In this document: in pieces, positions 8,165-16,405 of the stretch
How the letters are laid out: each line of letters starts with the position of its first letter
How positions within the stretch are numbered: the first letter of the stretch is position 1
DNA from: Agarivorans litoreus
GTDB lineage: Bacteria > Pseudomonadota > Gammaproteobacteria > Enterobacterales > Celerinatantimonadaceae
Assembly (NCBI RefSeq): GCF_019649015.1
Contig: NZ_BLPI01000001.1
Coordinates: 2,311,001 to 2,375,000, forward strand
Reading direction: 5' to 3'
DNA: 64,000 bases
The notes under the pieces: generated by a model
What the model saw: only the letters and a program-made list of their open reading frames with translations
Told to the model about the DNA's origin: nothing
Databases searched by the model: none
Program-made: the position numbers and the translations under genes

Positions 8165-9094
8165 TTAACCTAAGTATTCACTAGGCTGCTGCATTAGTTG
8201 CGATACGATAAAGTCTACCGCTACCTTTACCTTAGGAATTTGATACTTAAGCCCTTGGTACAAAAGATAAATGCCGGTAGCTTCAGCAGGCGATACACGA
8301 ATATCTTGGCCTACTGAAAAGCGCACTAAACTGCCTTCGGCAAGTTGTTGGCTAATTCCCCACTCTGGTAGTAAAGCAATGCCATCACCACTTTTTGCTG
8401 CGTTGACTAAGCTTGTACCATGATTGCTAATTAAGCGAATAGGTGGATGTAATTCTTGCCATTTTTGTTGTTCTTTATATAACCAAGGCAGCACTTTTTC
8501 TGGGCTTCGATAGCGTAAGCTGGGGTGTTGATTAAGCTCGAGAGGGCTTTGTGGTTGGCCATTGCGCGCTAAATATTCTGGCGATGCACACAATACAAAA
8601 TGATTATTCGAAAGTTTTTTGGCAACAATGCGCTCATCGGGTGCTGTGCCGCCACGAATTGCGATATCTATTTGGTCGCGGCGCAAGTTACTTAGCTGAT
8701 CACTAAAGTGCAGATCTAACACGATGTCTGGGTAACGTTGTGAAAATTCACTCAAAATAGGCGTTAAACATAGCTCCCCGTAGCTTGGCATCGCACTAAT
8801 TGACAGTAAACCACTGGGGTGATGTTGCTGTTGTTTTAGCAGGTCTTCTGCATCACTTAAGCTGTGTAAGGCCGGTAATATCTGCTGATAGTATAAATCG
8901 CCCAACTCGGTAAGTTTTACCTGGCGAGTGCTGCGGTGCAGCAATTGTTGCTTAAGCAAGGCTTCTAAATCGGCAATCCGTCGTGATACCGAGGAGGGCG
9001 GCACGTCAAAGGCATTAGCAGTATTGGTGAAGCTGCCAGATTCAGCAAGGTGAGCAAAATATTGCAGGGCGCGTAACTTATCCATTAGGGTCAT
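8165..9094 (-). CDS. LysR-family transcription regulator
   Basis: The 309-residue protein has an N-terminal winged helix-turn-helix (about 5-65; FTNTANAFDVPPSSVSRRI) and a LysR substrate-binding domain (about 92-300). It is transcribed divergently from the CurA-like reductase gene with 114 bases between them, the classic arrangement of a LysR regulator and its target. The shared region contains a perfect palindrome at 9145-9162. The start could be the second Met (three codons in), as neither has a strong Shine-Dalgarno. The inducer is unknown. Confidence 0.9.
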   Translation of the reverse strand: MTLMDKLRALQYFAHLAESGSFTNTANAFDVPPSSVSRRIADLEALLKQQLLHRSTRQVKLTELGDLYYQQILPALHSLSDAEDLLKQQQHHPSGLLSISAMPSYGELCLTPILSEFSQRYPDIVLDLHFSDQLSNLRRDQIDIAIRGGTAPDERIVAKKLSNNHFVLCASPEYLARNGQPQSPLELNQHPSLRYRSPEKVLPWLYKEQQKWQELHPPIRLISNHGTSLVNAAKSGDGIALLPEWGISQQLAEGSLVRFSVGQDIRVSPAEATGIYLLYQGLKYQIPKVKVAVDFIVSQLMQQPSEYLG

Positions 9095-9144
9095 TTTTGT
9101 CTAAAAGGCAATAAAGTTTAGCTTAAAGGGCTATTTATTCCTAT

Positions 9145-9162
9145 TTGTAAAGCTATTTACAA
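9145..9162. promoter_or_regulatory. Palindromic operator between LysR regulator and curA-like gene
   Basis: TTGTAAA (9145-9151) and TTTACAA (9156-9162) are perfect inverted repeats around GCTA. The site sits midway between the two divergent starts and fits the size of a LysR dimer site. The regulator that binds is inferred. Confidence 0.55.
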
Positions 9163-9208
9163 TGAAAGCGTAAATAATGATGAATACTATTCACTTAAGG
9201 AAGCCTGC

Positions 9209-10204
9209 ATGTCGAGCTATCAATCAATTCATTTGGTCAAGCGCCCTGTTACAAACATTGAAGCCAGTTGCTTTGAAAGCCGCAGCAACGCTGTAGAGGC
9301 TTTGCAAGATGGTGAGTTTAGGGTTAAGCAAACCCATATGTCGCTAGACCCTGCCATGCGCGGTTGGATGAGTGCTGACACCGATAGTTACATTCCTCCG
9401 GTCGCTTTAGGTGAAGTAATGCGCGCTAGCGGTATTGCTGAGGTGATCGAATCTCGCAATGCGCAGTTTCCGGTAGGTGCTACGGTAATGGGCATGTTTG
9501 GCTGGACCGAGCAAGCTGTAAGCTCTGGTGCTGGGGTGAATATTGTTCCGCCTGGTTTGCCAGCCGAAGCGGTGTTAGCAGTATTAGCCTTACCAGGCAT
9601 GACTGCTGCCCAAGGCTTGCTAGAAATTGCTAAACCCAAAGCGGGTGAAACCTTATTGGTAAGTGGGGCCGCTGGCTCGGTAGGCTCTTTAGTTGGGCAA
9701 ATAGCCAAGGCCGAAGGTTTGCACGTAGTGGGTGTGGCAGGTAGCGATGAAAAATGTCGCTGGCTAGTAGAGGACTTAGGTTTTGACGGTGCAGTGAATT
9801 ATAAAACCGACAATATTGCCAAAAAAGTAGCTGAGCTAACACCCAATGGTGTTGATATTTATTTCGAAAATACCGGTGGTGAAATCCAGCAAGTGGCCAT
9901 TGATAACATGAATGCTTTTGGCCGCATCGTAGTGTGTGGAATGATTGCCGATTACAACACCGAGCAGCCTTCGGCTGGCCCTAATTGGATCCCCATTGTT
10001 AAAAAGCGTTTGTCTATTCAAGGCTTTACCATGCCGGACCATTTCGATAAAGCTCCACAGTTAATGCAGCAAGTAAGCTGCTATTTGCAAGCAGGTAAAC
10101 TAAAGTATCGTGTTCATGTTCTAGAAGGCTTAGATTCAGCCATCGAAGGCATTAATTTGCTGTTTAGTGGTGATAATCAAGGCAAATTATTAGTTAAATT
10201 GTAA
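9209..10204 (+). CDS. curA: NADPH-dependent CurA-like 2-alkenal/curcumin reductase
   Basis: This zinc-free medium-chain dehydrogenase/reductase of 331 residues belongs to the CurA (YncB)/leukotriene B4 dehydrogenase family. The nucleotide-binding motif SGAAGSVGS is at about residue 152, followed by the typical YFENTGGE. The family reduces the C=C bond of alpha,beta-unsaturated aldehydes and ketones with NADPH, detoxifying reactive carbonyls. AAGGA lies 7 bases before the ATG. The divergent LysR gene probably controls it, and a strong terminator follows directly. The exact substrate is not known. Confidence 0.88.
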   Translation: MSSYQSIHLVKRPVTNIEASCFESRSNAVEALQDGEFRVKQTHMSLDPAMRGWMSADTDSYIPPVALGEVMRASGIAEVIESRNAQFPVGATVMGMFGWTEQAVSSGAGVNIVPPGLPAEAVLAVLALPGMTAAQGLLEIAKPKAGETLLVSGAAGSVGSLVGQIAKAEGLHVVGVAGSDEKCRWLVEDLGFDGAVNYKTDNIAKKVAELTPNGVDIYFENTGGEIQQVAIDNMNAFGRIVVCGMIADYNTEQPSAGPNWIPIVKKRLSIQGFTMPDHFDKAPQLMQQVSCYLQAGKLKYRVHVLEGLDSAIEGINLLFSGDNQGKLLVKL

Positions 10205-10210
10205 GCGTTT

Positions 10211-10241
10211 GACCAAGCCGATTTTCGGCTTGGTCTTTTTT
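10211..10241 (+). terminator. Rho-independent terminator of curA-like gene
   Basis: GACCAAGCCGA (10211-10221) pairs with TCGGCTTGGTC (10225-10235) around a 3-base loop and is followed by six T. It begins 7 bases after the stop codon. Confidence 0.93.
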
Positions 10242-10247
10242 GCTCCG

Positions 10248-10865
10248 TTAGTTAATCAGGGCAGAATCATCGTTAATGCTCACATAGTTGTTTTGCTGGG
10301 CTATGCGCCCCAACCAAGAAAGCACCGCAGGAAACTGCTGTAAATCAAATCCGCCTTCTTCAGCTACATGGGTATAGGCGTACAAGGCAATATCAGCAAT
10401 AGTAAGACGGTTTCCCACAAAATAATCATGCTGGCTAAGGTGCTGCTCCATTACTGCTAATGCTGCATAGCCTTGCTGTTGTTTATCGGCTAACTGAGCT
10501 TGACGCTCTGGTGTTACGCCAGCGTGAGTAAGCCAGAAGCGAGGGCTGGCAATATTTGGCTCATGGCTATATTGCTCGAAACTCATCCATTTTATAACTT
10601 GAGCTTGCTGCCAAGCATCTTGTGGCCAAAACGGTGTTCCTTGGGCTAAATAAAACAATACAGCATTGGATTCTGCCAAGCAGCGTCCATCGTCAAATTC
10701 AAGCACAGGTATTTTGCCATTAGGGTTTAATGCTAAAAATTCAGCAGTGCGTGATTCACCCTTCACGATGTCATAGCTTTTAAGTTGATAGGGTTGGCCT
10801 AGTAGGCTAAGCAATAAGCGAATTTTGTAGCCGTTTCCAGAGGGTAAGTAGTCGTGCAAAATCAT
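10248..10865 (-). CDS. Glutathione S-transferase family protein
   Basis: This cytosolic protein of 205 residues has an N-terminal thioredoxin-fold half (1 to about 80). It includes the glutathione-binding segment NPNGKIPVLEFDDG and the ESNAVLFYLA loop. The C-terminal half is all-helical with the ...LTIADIALYAY motif. The family joins glutathione to electrophiles or handles peroxides. It is divergent from a LysR gene 104 bases away that probably regulates it. Substrate unknown. Confidence 0.92.
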   Translation of the reverse strand: MILHDYLPSGNGYKIRLLLSLLGQPYQLKSYDIVKGESRTAEFLALNPNGKIPVLEFDDGRCLAESNAVLFYLAQGTPFWPQDAWQQAQVIKWMSFEQYSHEPNIASPRFWLTHAGVTPERQAQLADKQQQGYAALAVMEQHLSQHDYFVGNRLTIADIALYAYTHVAEEGGFDLQQFPAVLSWLGRIAQQNNYVSINDDSALIN

Positions 10866-10920
10866 AGCGAATCCTTGTGCTTAGGTATTATGGCTAGTGT
10901 GACAAGTTGCTTGTAGTTTT

Positions 10921-10933
10921 AATAACGATTATT
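10921..10933. promoter_or_regulatory. Inverted repeat between GST and LysR genes
   Basis: AATAA and TTATT flank CGA in the divergent intergenic region. It is short and AT-rich, so it is only a weak candidate for the LysR operator. Confidence 0.25.
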
Positions 10934-10969
10934 TTTGATGGCAACTATTAACGATGGTGATGGGTTGAT

Positions 10970-11845
10970 ATGGACATTGATGCTTTACGCAGCTTAGTGG
11001 CTTTTGTAGAAAGTGGAAGTTTTACCCGAGCGGCTAGCCAAACCTTTCGCACTCAGTCTGCGATTAGTGCGCAAATGAAAAAGTTGCAGCAAGAAAGCGT
11101 TAGCCCTTTGTTTGAAAAAGAAGGCCGTAGTTTAGTGCTAACCCCCGCTGGTCAATCCTTAGCGAGCTATGCGCGGCGCATTATCAGTTTGCACGACCAA
11201 GCTGTCACAGAGTTGAAGCACAGTCACGATAGAGTGGATTTACGGATTGGTTGCCCAGACGATTATAGTGTGTCGGTGTTGCCTTTATTGTGCGAGTTAT
11301 TGCAGCAAACCATTCCTAATTTGTGTTTACGTTTGTCTGCTGCACCCAGTGTGAAATTAAGAGAAAGCTTGGATCAAGGCGAACTTGATTTGGCCATTCT
11401 TACTCGCAGCCCAGATAGTGATGAAGGTTATTTATTACGCCATGACCAAGGCGTTTGGGTAAGCCATAAAGACCGCGATTTAAGTCAATTACGGCCTATG
11501 CCATTAGCCTTATATGAAACTGATTGTAAGTTTCACGCCAGCGCGATTGATGGATTAGATAAGGCAGACATACCTTATCGTTTGCTCGCAACCAGTGCCA
11601 ATCATAGTGGCCTGTATGGATTGGTCTCGCAAGGATTAGCCGTAGCCGCTATTGCGCGTTCTAGCAAGGGTGAATTACAAGAACTGTGCGCTAAAACAAT
11701 GCCTCCCTTGCCAGCAATTGATATTGTAGTTGTTGCTGCCACCCAACCTCATACGGCGTGTAGCAGTGAAACAGTAAAACAAATTTGTCAGCGGTTTCGC
11801 CAGCAAGATGCCTATTTATTAGACACGCCAGCTGAAGCGGTATAA
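10970..11845 (+). CDS. LysR-family transcription regulator
   Basis: The 291-residue protein has a helix-turn-helix at about 2-60 (FTRAASQTFRTQSAISAQMKKL) and a LysR ligand-binding domain (about 85-280). It is divergent from the glutathione S-transferase gene, which is its likely target. The helix-turn-helix is typical of the AllS/HdfR-like branch, but no specific regulator can be named. The cheV gene starts 35 bases after its stop and may be read through. Confidence 0.9.
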   Translation: MDIDALRSLVAFVESGSFTRAASQTFRTQSAISAQMKKLQQESVSPLFEKEGRSLVLTPAGQSLASYARRIISLHDQAVTELKHSHDRVDLRIGCPDDYSVSVLPLLCELLQQTIPNLCLRLSAAPSVKLRESLDQGELDLAILTRSPDSDEGYLLRHDQGVWVSHKDRDLSQLRPMPLALYETDCKFHASAIDGLDKADIPYRLLATSANHSGLYGLVSQGLAVAAIARSSKGELQELCAKTMPPLPAIDIVVVAATQPHTACSSETVKQICQRFRQQDAYLLDTPAEAV

Positions 11846-11880
11846 CGTTGAAAGTTATTTAAACAGAGTAAGGATGCTTC

Positions 11881-12825
11881 ATGAGTAGCGCCACTAGTCA
11901 AACCCAAGGTTTATTGCACTTTAGGCTGTCCCTAAATCAGCTATTTGCGATTGGCACCTTAAAGGTACGTGAAATAGTACCCTATACCCGACTAACCGCT
12001 CTGCCGCATTCTCACCAATATGTACTGGGCTCAGCGTCCTTGCGTGGTCAAACAATTTCGGTGATCGACATGGCTGCTGCTGTTGGTTATCGACCTATTA
12101 CCGCAGATGAGCGTGAATCTTGTTCGATTATTATCACTGATGTAAGTCGCCAAACCGTTGGTTTTTTGGTGCGAGGTATTGAAAAAATCACAGAATGTCG
12201 CTGGCGTGATATCGATCCACCGCCTGGGTCTTTAGGTAAAGATGCTTATGTAACCGGAGTGACTCGGGTTGATGACAAGCTGGTGCAACTGCTGGATATA
12301 GAAAAGCTAATTGCCACGGTTTTCCCCGATGATGAAGACCGAGTGCGCGTATCGGTTAGCTTGCCAGATCAAGCGATTCTTGCTCAGCTTAAAATTTTGC
12401 TAGTAGATGACTCGGCCACTGCTCGTAAACAATTGGCCAGTGCCTTAGACAGCATAGAAATTGATTATGAAATGGCCAGTGACGGCGCAACTGCTTTTAA
12501 AATGATGCAGCAAGCAGCTGCTCAGGGGAAGCCAATTGATGTGCTGGTGAGTGACATTGAGATGCCGGGTCTAGATGGATATGAGCTTACTTTTGAGGTT
12601 CGTAGCGATCCTGGTGTTGCTGACGCCTACATTATTTTACACACCTCACTGTCCAGTGAAATTAGTGTTGATAGAGCTAGCCAAGTGGGTGCCGATGAAG
12701 CCTTAACCAAGTTTGATGCAGGCGAATTGATCGACGCTATGTTGCGTGGTGCCGAGCGGGTATCTGACGATATAACTAAGGTTGGTTTAGCAAAAAAGAC
12801 CGGAATCCTTGAGGGGATGTTTTAG
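11881..12825 (+). CDS. cheV: Chemotaxis coupling protein CheV (CheW-receiver fusion)
   Basis: The 314-residue protein joins a CheW domain (about 10-160) to a response-regulator receiver domain (about 170-300). The receiver has the acidic pair D176/D177, phospho-acceptor D225 (VLVSDIEMPG), a conserved Thr/Ser (LHTS) and Lys (LTKF). CheV links chemoreceptors to CheA, and phosphorylation of its receiver tunes the coupling for adaptation. It is alone here, with no other che genes nearby, which is common in gammaproteobacteria with several CheV copies. Confidence 0.93.
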   Translation: MSSATSQTQGLLHFRLSLNQLFAIGTLKVREIVPYTRLTALPHSHQYVLGSASLRGQTISVIDMAAAVGYRPITADERESCSIIITDVSRQTVGFLVRGIEKITECRWRDIDPPPGSLGKDAYVTGVTRVDDKLVQLLDIEKLIATVFPDDEDRVRVSVSLPDQAILAQLKILLVDDSATARKQLASALDSIEIDYEMASDGATAFKMMQQAAAQGKPIDVLVSDIEMPGLDGYELTFEVRSDPGVADAYIILHTSLSSEISVDRASQVGADEALTKFDAGELIDAMLRGAERVSDDITKVGLAKKTGILEGMF

Positions 12826-12886
12826 CGCGTAAGAACCGTTGTTCTGCTACAATTCGCTAAAACCTTACTCAAGGATTGATGCATTG

Positions 12887-13603
12887 ATGAAGCGCTTTTG
12901 TATCTTTTTTTGTTTGCTGCATTCTTTTGCTCTTTACGCAAAAGATATTAATGTTGCTACCGACTTATGGGAAGGTTACAGCAGTAAAGATGGCACCGGG
13001 TATTATTTTGCGGTGCTTAAACGGGTATTCCCCGAACATAGTTACTCTTTTCACTTCATGCCCTATTCCCGCTCTATTGCTATGTTAGACAAGCTGCAAG
13101 TTGATTTGGTTTTTGGTGCAGCGGAAGATGATTTTGAGAATGCTCTCTGTTCCAAATATGTTCTCGAAACTGATAGAACCGATATGCTGGTTTTAGTATC
13201 TTTTTATCGCCGTTATGGATCTTTAAACGACTTAGTGGGAAAGCAAGTAGTGTCTCACCTAGGTTATGATTGGGCTGACTTGTTACCAGAGGGCACCAAC
13301 TATCGCGAGTACTCTGACTTAACTCAGATGATTAAGTTGTTGAAGAAGGGAAGAGTTGATGCCATTTTAGACTATCGTGCCGATATCGAAGCCTTGTTGG
13401 CCGTTGCGCCAGATTTGGCTGATGGGCTGAGCATCATTGAATCGGTACTCAGCTATGATTCGACCTTTTGTTTTGCTGCTAGCGAAAAAGGGGCTCAGCT
13501 GCTCATTCAGTTTGAGCAAGTAATACCTTCGCTAATTGAAAGTGGCGAGCTCCATCAAATCATGATGGAGCAAGTTGAGAGCGATGCCGATTATCCCTAC
13601 TAA
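12887..13603 (+). CDS. Periplasmic solute-binding-like protein (SBP_bac_3 fold)
   Basis: The 238-residue protein has a signal peptide (1 to about 18, ending LYA). The rest has the bilobed pattern of family 3 amino-acid-binding proteins (INVATDLWEGY near the start; VDAILDYRADIEALL in lobe 2). I start at the ATG at 12887 because the upstream extension begins with a TTG and lacks a signal sequence. AAGGA lies about 11 bases before the ATG. No permease or ATPase genes adjoin, so it may be one of the many orphan periplasmic proteins of this fold in marine gammaproteobacteria rather than part of a transporter. Ligand unknown. Confidence 0.75.
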   Translation: MKRFCIFFCLLHSFALYAKDINVATDLWEGYSSKDGTGYYFAVLKRVFPEHSYSFHFMPYSRSIAMLDKLQVDLVFGAAEDDFENALCSKYVLETDRTDMLVLVSFYRRYGSLNDLVGKQVVSHLGYDWADLLPEGTNYREYSDLTQMIKLLKKGRVDAILDYRADIEALLAVAPDLADGLSIIESVLSYDSTFCFAASEKGAQLLIQFEQVIPSLIESGELHQIMMEQVESDADYPY

Positions 13604-13687
13604 ACATTGCTTGGTGTAACACTTTTCCCCTTGCCTGCTTTGCTTTACACTGCTCAGCCATAATAAGACTTCAGAGAGTGGCGGACC

Positions 13688-14506
13688 GTGCAGGGACATC
13701 TATCAAAAATGCGAGCAGAACTGGGCGAACAAGTTCAGTATTATTTGCCTATTGGTGAGCAAGAATTACACCTTAATCCACTAATTGGTGAATCTTTAGC
13801 TTTCGAATTTACCGGTAAAATAAACTGCCGAAGCTGTGGTAAAGCCACCAAGAAAAGTTACTCGCAGGGCCATTGTTTTGTGTGCATGCGTAAGCTGGCC
13901 AGTTGCGATATGTGTATTATGAAGCCTGAAACCTGCCACTATGCCCAAGGCACCTGTCGTGAGCCAGAGTGGGGAGAAGCAAATTGCATGATTCCTCATT
14001 ATGTTTACTTGGCAAACACGTCTGGCTTAAAGGTGGGCATTACTCGCCATAGCCAAATACCAACACGTTGGATTGACCAAGGTGCTACTCAAGCCCTACC
14101 AATATTTAAAGTTGCCACGCGCCAGCTTTCTGGTTTGGTAGAAATAGAATTAGCTAAGCTGGTGGCAGACAAAACCAATTGGCGAGCTATGTTAAAAGGC
14201 GATGCGATAGAGTTAGATTTGATAGCCGAACGTGAACGTTTGTTGCCACAAATTGGTGAGGCCTTGGCCGATTTAGCAGAGCGCTTTGGCTTAGAAGCCA
14301 TAAGTGAATTGCCCGATGAGCAGGTGATTGATTTACATTTTCCTGTTGCTCAATATCCAAGCAAAATAAGCAGTTTTAACTTAGATAAAAATCCCTTGGT
14401 AGAAGGGCAGCTGCAAGGAATTAAAGGCCAGTATTTAATCTTTAACAATGGTGTGATAAATATTCGCAAGTTTGGCTCTTACGAAATAAAACTATTGTCT
14501 GAATAA
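13688..14506 (+). CDS. DUF2797 family protein
   Basis: The 272-residue protein matches the uncharacterised DUF2797 family. A Cys cluster at about 47-100 (CRSCGK, CFVCMRK, CDMC, then further Cys/His) looks like metal-binding fingers. The segment about 116-135 (VYLANTSGLKVGITR, then QIPTRWIDQGA) recalls a GIY-YIG nuclease core. The start is taken at GTG 13688, because family members begin with this G-x-L-x-KM sequence. An ATG 21 bases later is possible. Function is unknown, and the nuclease resemblance is my inference. Confidence 0.8.
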   Translation: MQGHLSKMRAELGEQVQYYLPIGEQELHLNPLIGESLAFEFTGKINCRSCGKATKKSYSQGHCFVCMRKLASCDMCIMKPETCHYAQGTCREPEWGEANCMIPHYVYLANTSGLKVGITRHSQIPTRWIDQGATQALPIFKVATRQLSGLVEIELAKLVADKTNWRAMLKGDAIELDLIAERERLLPQIGEALADLAERFGLEAISELPDEQVIDLHFPVAQYPSKISSFNLDKNPLVEGQLQGIKGQYLIFNNGVINIRKFGSYEIKLLSE

Positions 14507-14535
14507 GCCAATTTACTAGCAGTATCGGAAACAAC

Positions 14536-14826
14536 ATGATCTTACAGACTTGGCAAAAGAGACTTACATGCATACTGATTTTATCAGTGTCTTGGTTTGT
14601 CTTTGCTTGGGCTGAACATCAAGTTGAACGGCTTGATCCAGAGCACTCCGAGCTACATTGTCAACTCTGTTTTAATTTAAAAAAACTGGCAACGGCGATA
14701 GTAAGTAGCGTACCGCTGATTGTATTGCTTAAACGTCGCCAAGTTTTTGTTAGAACAGCTTACTTATACACTAGCCAGCATGCGCTCGCTGCTAGTGCCC
14801 GCTCTCCACCGTCCATGAGTTGCTAA
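14536..14826 (+). CDS. Small membrane protein upstream of zrgA-like gene (DUF2607-like)
   Basis: The 96-residue protein has a hydrophobic N-terminal segment (about 8-26), a short Cys/His patch (LHCQLC at about 40-45), a second hydrophobic segment (about 50-65) and an ARSPP tail. The layout (secreted or membrane-bound, CxxC, terminal R-x-PP) recalls small proteins next to metal-uptake genes (DUF2607/DUF2946-like). That assignment is from memory and tentative. It lies 153 bases before the His-rich protein and may be co-regulated with it. A metal-related role is inferred from position. Confidence 0.6.
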   Translation: MILQTWQKRLTCILILSVSWFVFAWAEHQVERLDPEHSELHCQLCFNLKKLATAIVSSVPLIVLLKRRQVFVRTAYLYTSQHALAASARSPPSMSC

Positions 14827-14979
14827 TTTAGCTAAACAAGGTTTGAATCTCGCAATACAGCTGAGTATGGTTAACGTTAAGCCAACACGCTTAGGCTTGC
14901 TCCTTGCTGTTAGCCAGTTTAGTTAGATTGGTATTGATTGATTTAGTCACTTACTTTTTAAAAATCATGGATACTTATA

Positions 14980-15687
14980 ATGAAGTTAACGCCTATATAT
15001 GCGGCCGCCTTTGGCCTGTTTTCTTGCGCAGCTAGCGCCCAGTCTGCTCACCAACATGGTGTTGCCGAGCTCTTTTTTGCCGCCAGTGGTGAAGAGCTAG
15101 AGATTGAAATCCATTCTCCGGCCGATAATTTTCTTGGTTTTGAGCATGCACCAGTAAACGAGCTACAGCACAAGATATTGGACGACGCAAAAAGCCAAGT
15201 TGCGCAGGCTATGAGTTTGTTTAGCTTTGCCGGTGGCGAATGTGAGCTTGAAGAAGTTACTCAGCATTGGGGAAGCTTAGACCAAGCGGATGCAGAGCAT
15301 GAAGACCACGACCACGCTGCACACGACGAGCACGACGAGCACAAAGGGCATGACGATCATGACCATGCTGCGCACGATGAGCACAAAGACCATGACGATC
15401 ATGACCATGCTGCGCACGACGAGCACAAAGGTCACGACGATCATGACCACGCAGCACACGATGAGCACAAAGGGCATGACGATCATGACCACGCTGCTCA
15501 CGCTAGCCACGAGGACGTGCGCTTAACTTACCACTTCCACTGTCATCACTTAGATGAACTGAAAAGCTTCGACCTAGAGCTGTTTAAGCTTTTCCCTCGT
15601 ATGGAAAAAATCCAAGTACAAGGTGCTAGTGAGCGTGGCCAAGTAGCGTTTGATGTTACGCCAGCGCAGAACAAGGTGAACTTATAA
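14980..15687 (+). CDS. zrgA: His-rich periplasmic metal-binding protein, ZrgA-like (DUF2796)
   Basis: The 235-residue protein has a signal peptide (1 to about 20, ending ASA). The mature N-terminus has the DUF2796 pattern (HQHGVAEL...), and a central His/Asp-rich block (about 105-180) is built of 14-residue repeats. The C-terminal domain contains a further HFHCHH cluster. In Vibrio cholerae the DUF2796 protein ZrgA is part of a zinc-uptake system with an ABC transporter, and the same set of genes follows here. It should bind zinc (or a similar metal) in the periplasm. I could not see a clear Zur box in the 153 bases upstream. Confidence 0.85.
   Translation: MKLTPIYAAAFGLFSCAASAQSAHQHGVAELFFAASGEELEIEIHSPADNFLGFEHAPVNELQHKILDDAKSQVAQAMSLFSFAGGECELEEVTQHWGSLDQADAEHEDHDHAAHDEHDEHKGHDDHDHAAHDEHKDHDDHDHAAHDEHKGHDDHDHAAHDEHKGHDDHDHAAHASHEDVRLTYHFHCHHLDELKSFDLELFKLFPRMEKIQVQGASERGQVAFDVTPAQNKVNL
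15301..15516 (+). repeat. 42-bp tandem repeat encoding His/Asp-rich units
   Basis: Five consecutive units lie in frame within the zrgA-like gene: 15301-15351 (with a 9-bp extra triplet group), 15352-15393, 15394-15435, 15436-15477 and a partial or diverged unit at 15478-15516. Each encodes about DDHDHAAHDEHKGH. The copies differ mostly at synonymous positions, so they are old enough to have drifted. Confidence 0.95.
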
Positions 15688-15688
15688 T

Positions 15689-16405
15689 ATGAGCCAGTCT
15701 GCTTCTCTATTAGCCCTAGAAGAAGTGGTATTTGCGTGGCCGGGTGAAACACACCCGGCCATTCATATTCCTCATTTAACTATTGCTGCGGCTAGCCATA
15801 CCTTTATTCATGGGCCAAGCGGCTGTGGTAAATCTACACTACTCAGCTTGATTGCTGGGGTGATTAGCCCGCAACAGGGCAAGTTAAGCTTTATGGGGCA
15901 AGATTGTGCCAGCTTAAAAGCAGCGCAACGTGACCAACTGCGAGCCGATCATATTGGCTACGTATTTCAGCAGTTCAACCTGTTGCCTTACTTGTCGGTA
16001 CTCGAGAATGTCGCTTTGGCTTGTCAGTTCTCTAAGTTACGTCGGCAGCGAGCTTTAAGCCGCTCGTCGTCGGTATTGGATGAAGCGCGTCGATTATTAT
16101 CGCATCTGCAGTTGCCTGATAAGCAGCTTAATCAGCCAGTTGGCCAGTTGAGCATTGGCCAACAACAGCGGGTGGCTGCGGCTCGCGCAATGATCGGCTC
16201 TCCAGAGTTAATTATTGCCGATGAACCCACCTCAGCGTTGGATAAAACCAATCGCGAACATTTTATGAACCTGTTGATGTCTGAGTTAGAGCACTGTGAT
16301 AGCAGCTTGTTATTGGTGAGTCACGACCAAGAGCTAGCTAATCGTTTCCATCAGGTGGTTGATTTGCCAGCACTTAATTTGGGAGGTCAACATGAGCTTG
16401 CTTAA
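15689..16405 (+). CDS. ABC transporter ATPase of zrg-like metal uptake cluster
   Basis: This LolD/MacB-type ATPase of 238 residues has Walker A (GPSGCGKS), Q-loop (YVFQQFNLLPYL), signature (LSIGQQQ), Walker B (LIIADEP) and switch His (VSHDQ). It begins 1 base after the zrgA stop and overlaps the permease start by 14 bases, so the three are a tight operon. It partners the FtsX-like permease. Such MacB-type pairs usually drive periplasmic events rather than classical import. The proposed role in zinc uptake comes from the V. cholerae zrg system. Confidence 0.9.
   Translation: MSQSASLLALEEVVFAWPGETHPAIHIPHLTIAAASHTFIHGPSGCGKSTLLSLIAGVISPQQGKLSFMGQDCASLKAAQRDQLRADHIGYVFQQFNLLPYLSVLENVALACQFSKLRRQRALSRSSSVLDEARRLLSHLQLPDKQLNQPVGQLSIGQQQRVAAARAMIGSPELIIADEPTSALDKTNREHFMNLLMSELEHCDSSLLLVSHDQELANRFHQVVDLPALNLGGQHELA

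Noticed and set aside
14827-14979. Zur box before the zrgA-like gene
   Set aside because: No TGTTATA-type dyad could be found. A promoter farther upstream, before the 96-residue protein, also lacks one.
15301-15516. Tandem repeat as a CRISPR array
   Set aside because: The repeats are contiguous, in frame and coding for His/Asp units. There are no spacers.
15277-15526. Long overlapping frames on both strands in the His-rich repeat
   Set aside because: They are by-products of the 42-bp repeat in the zrgA-like gene. Their products are low-complexity and have no start signals.
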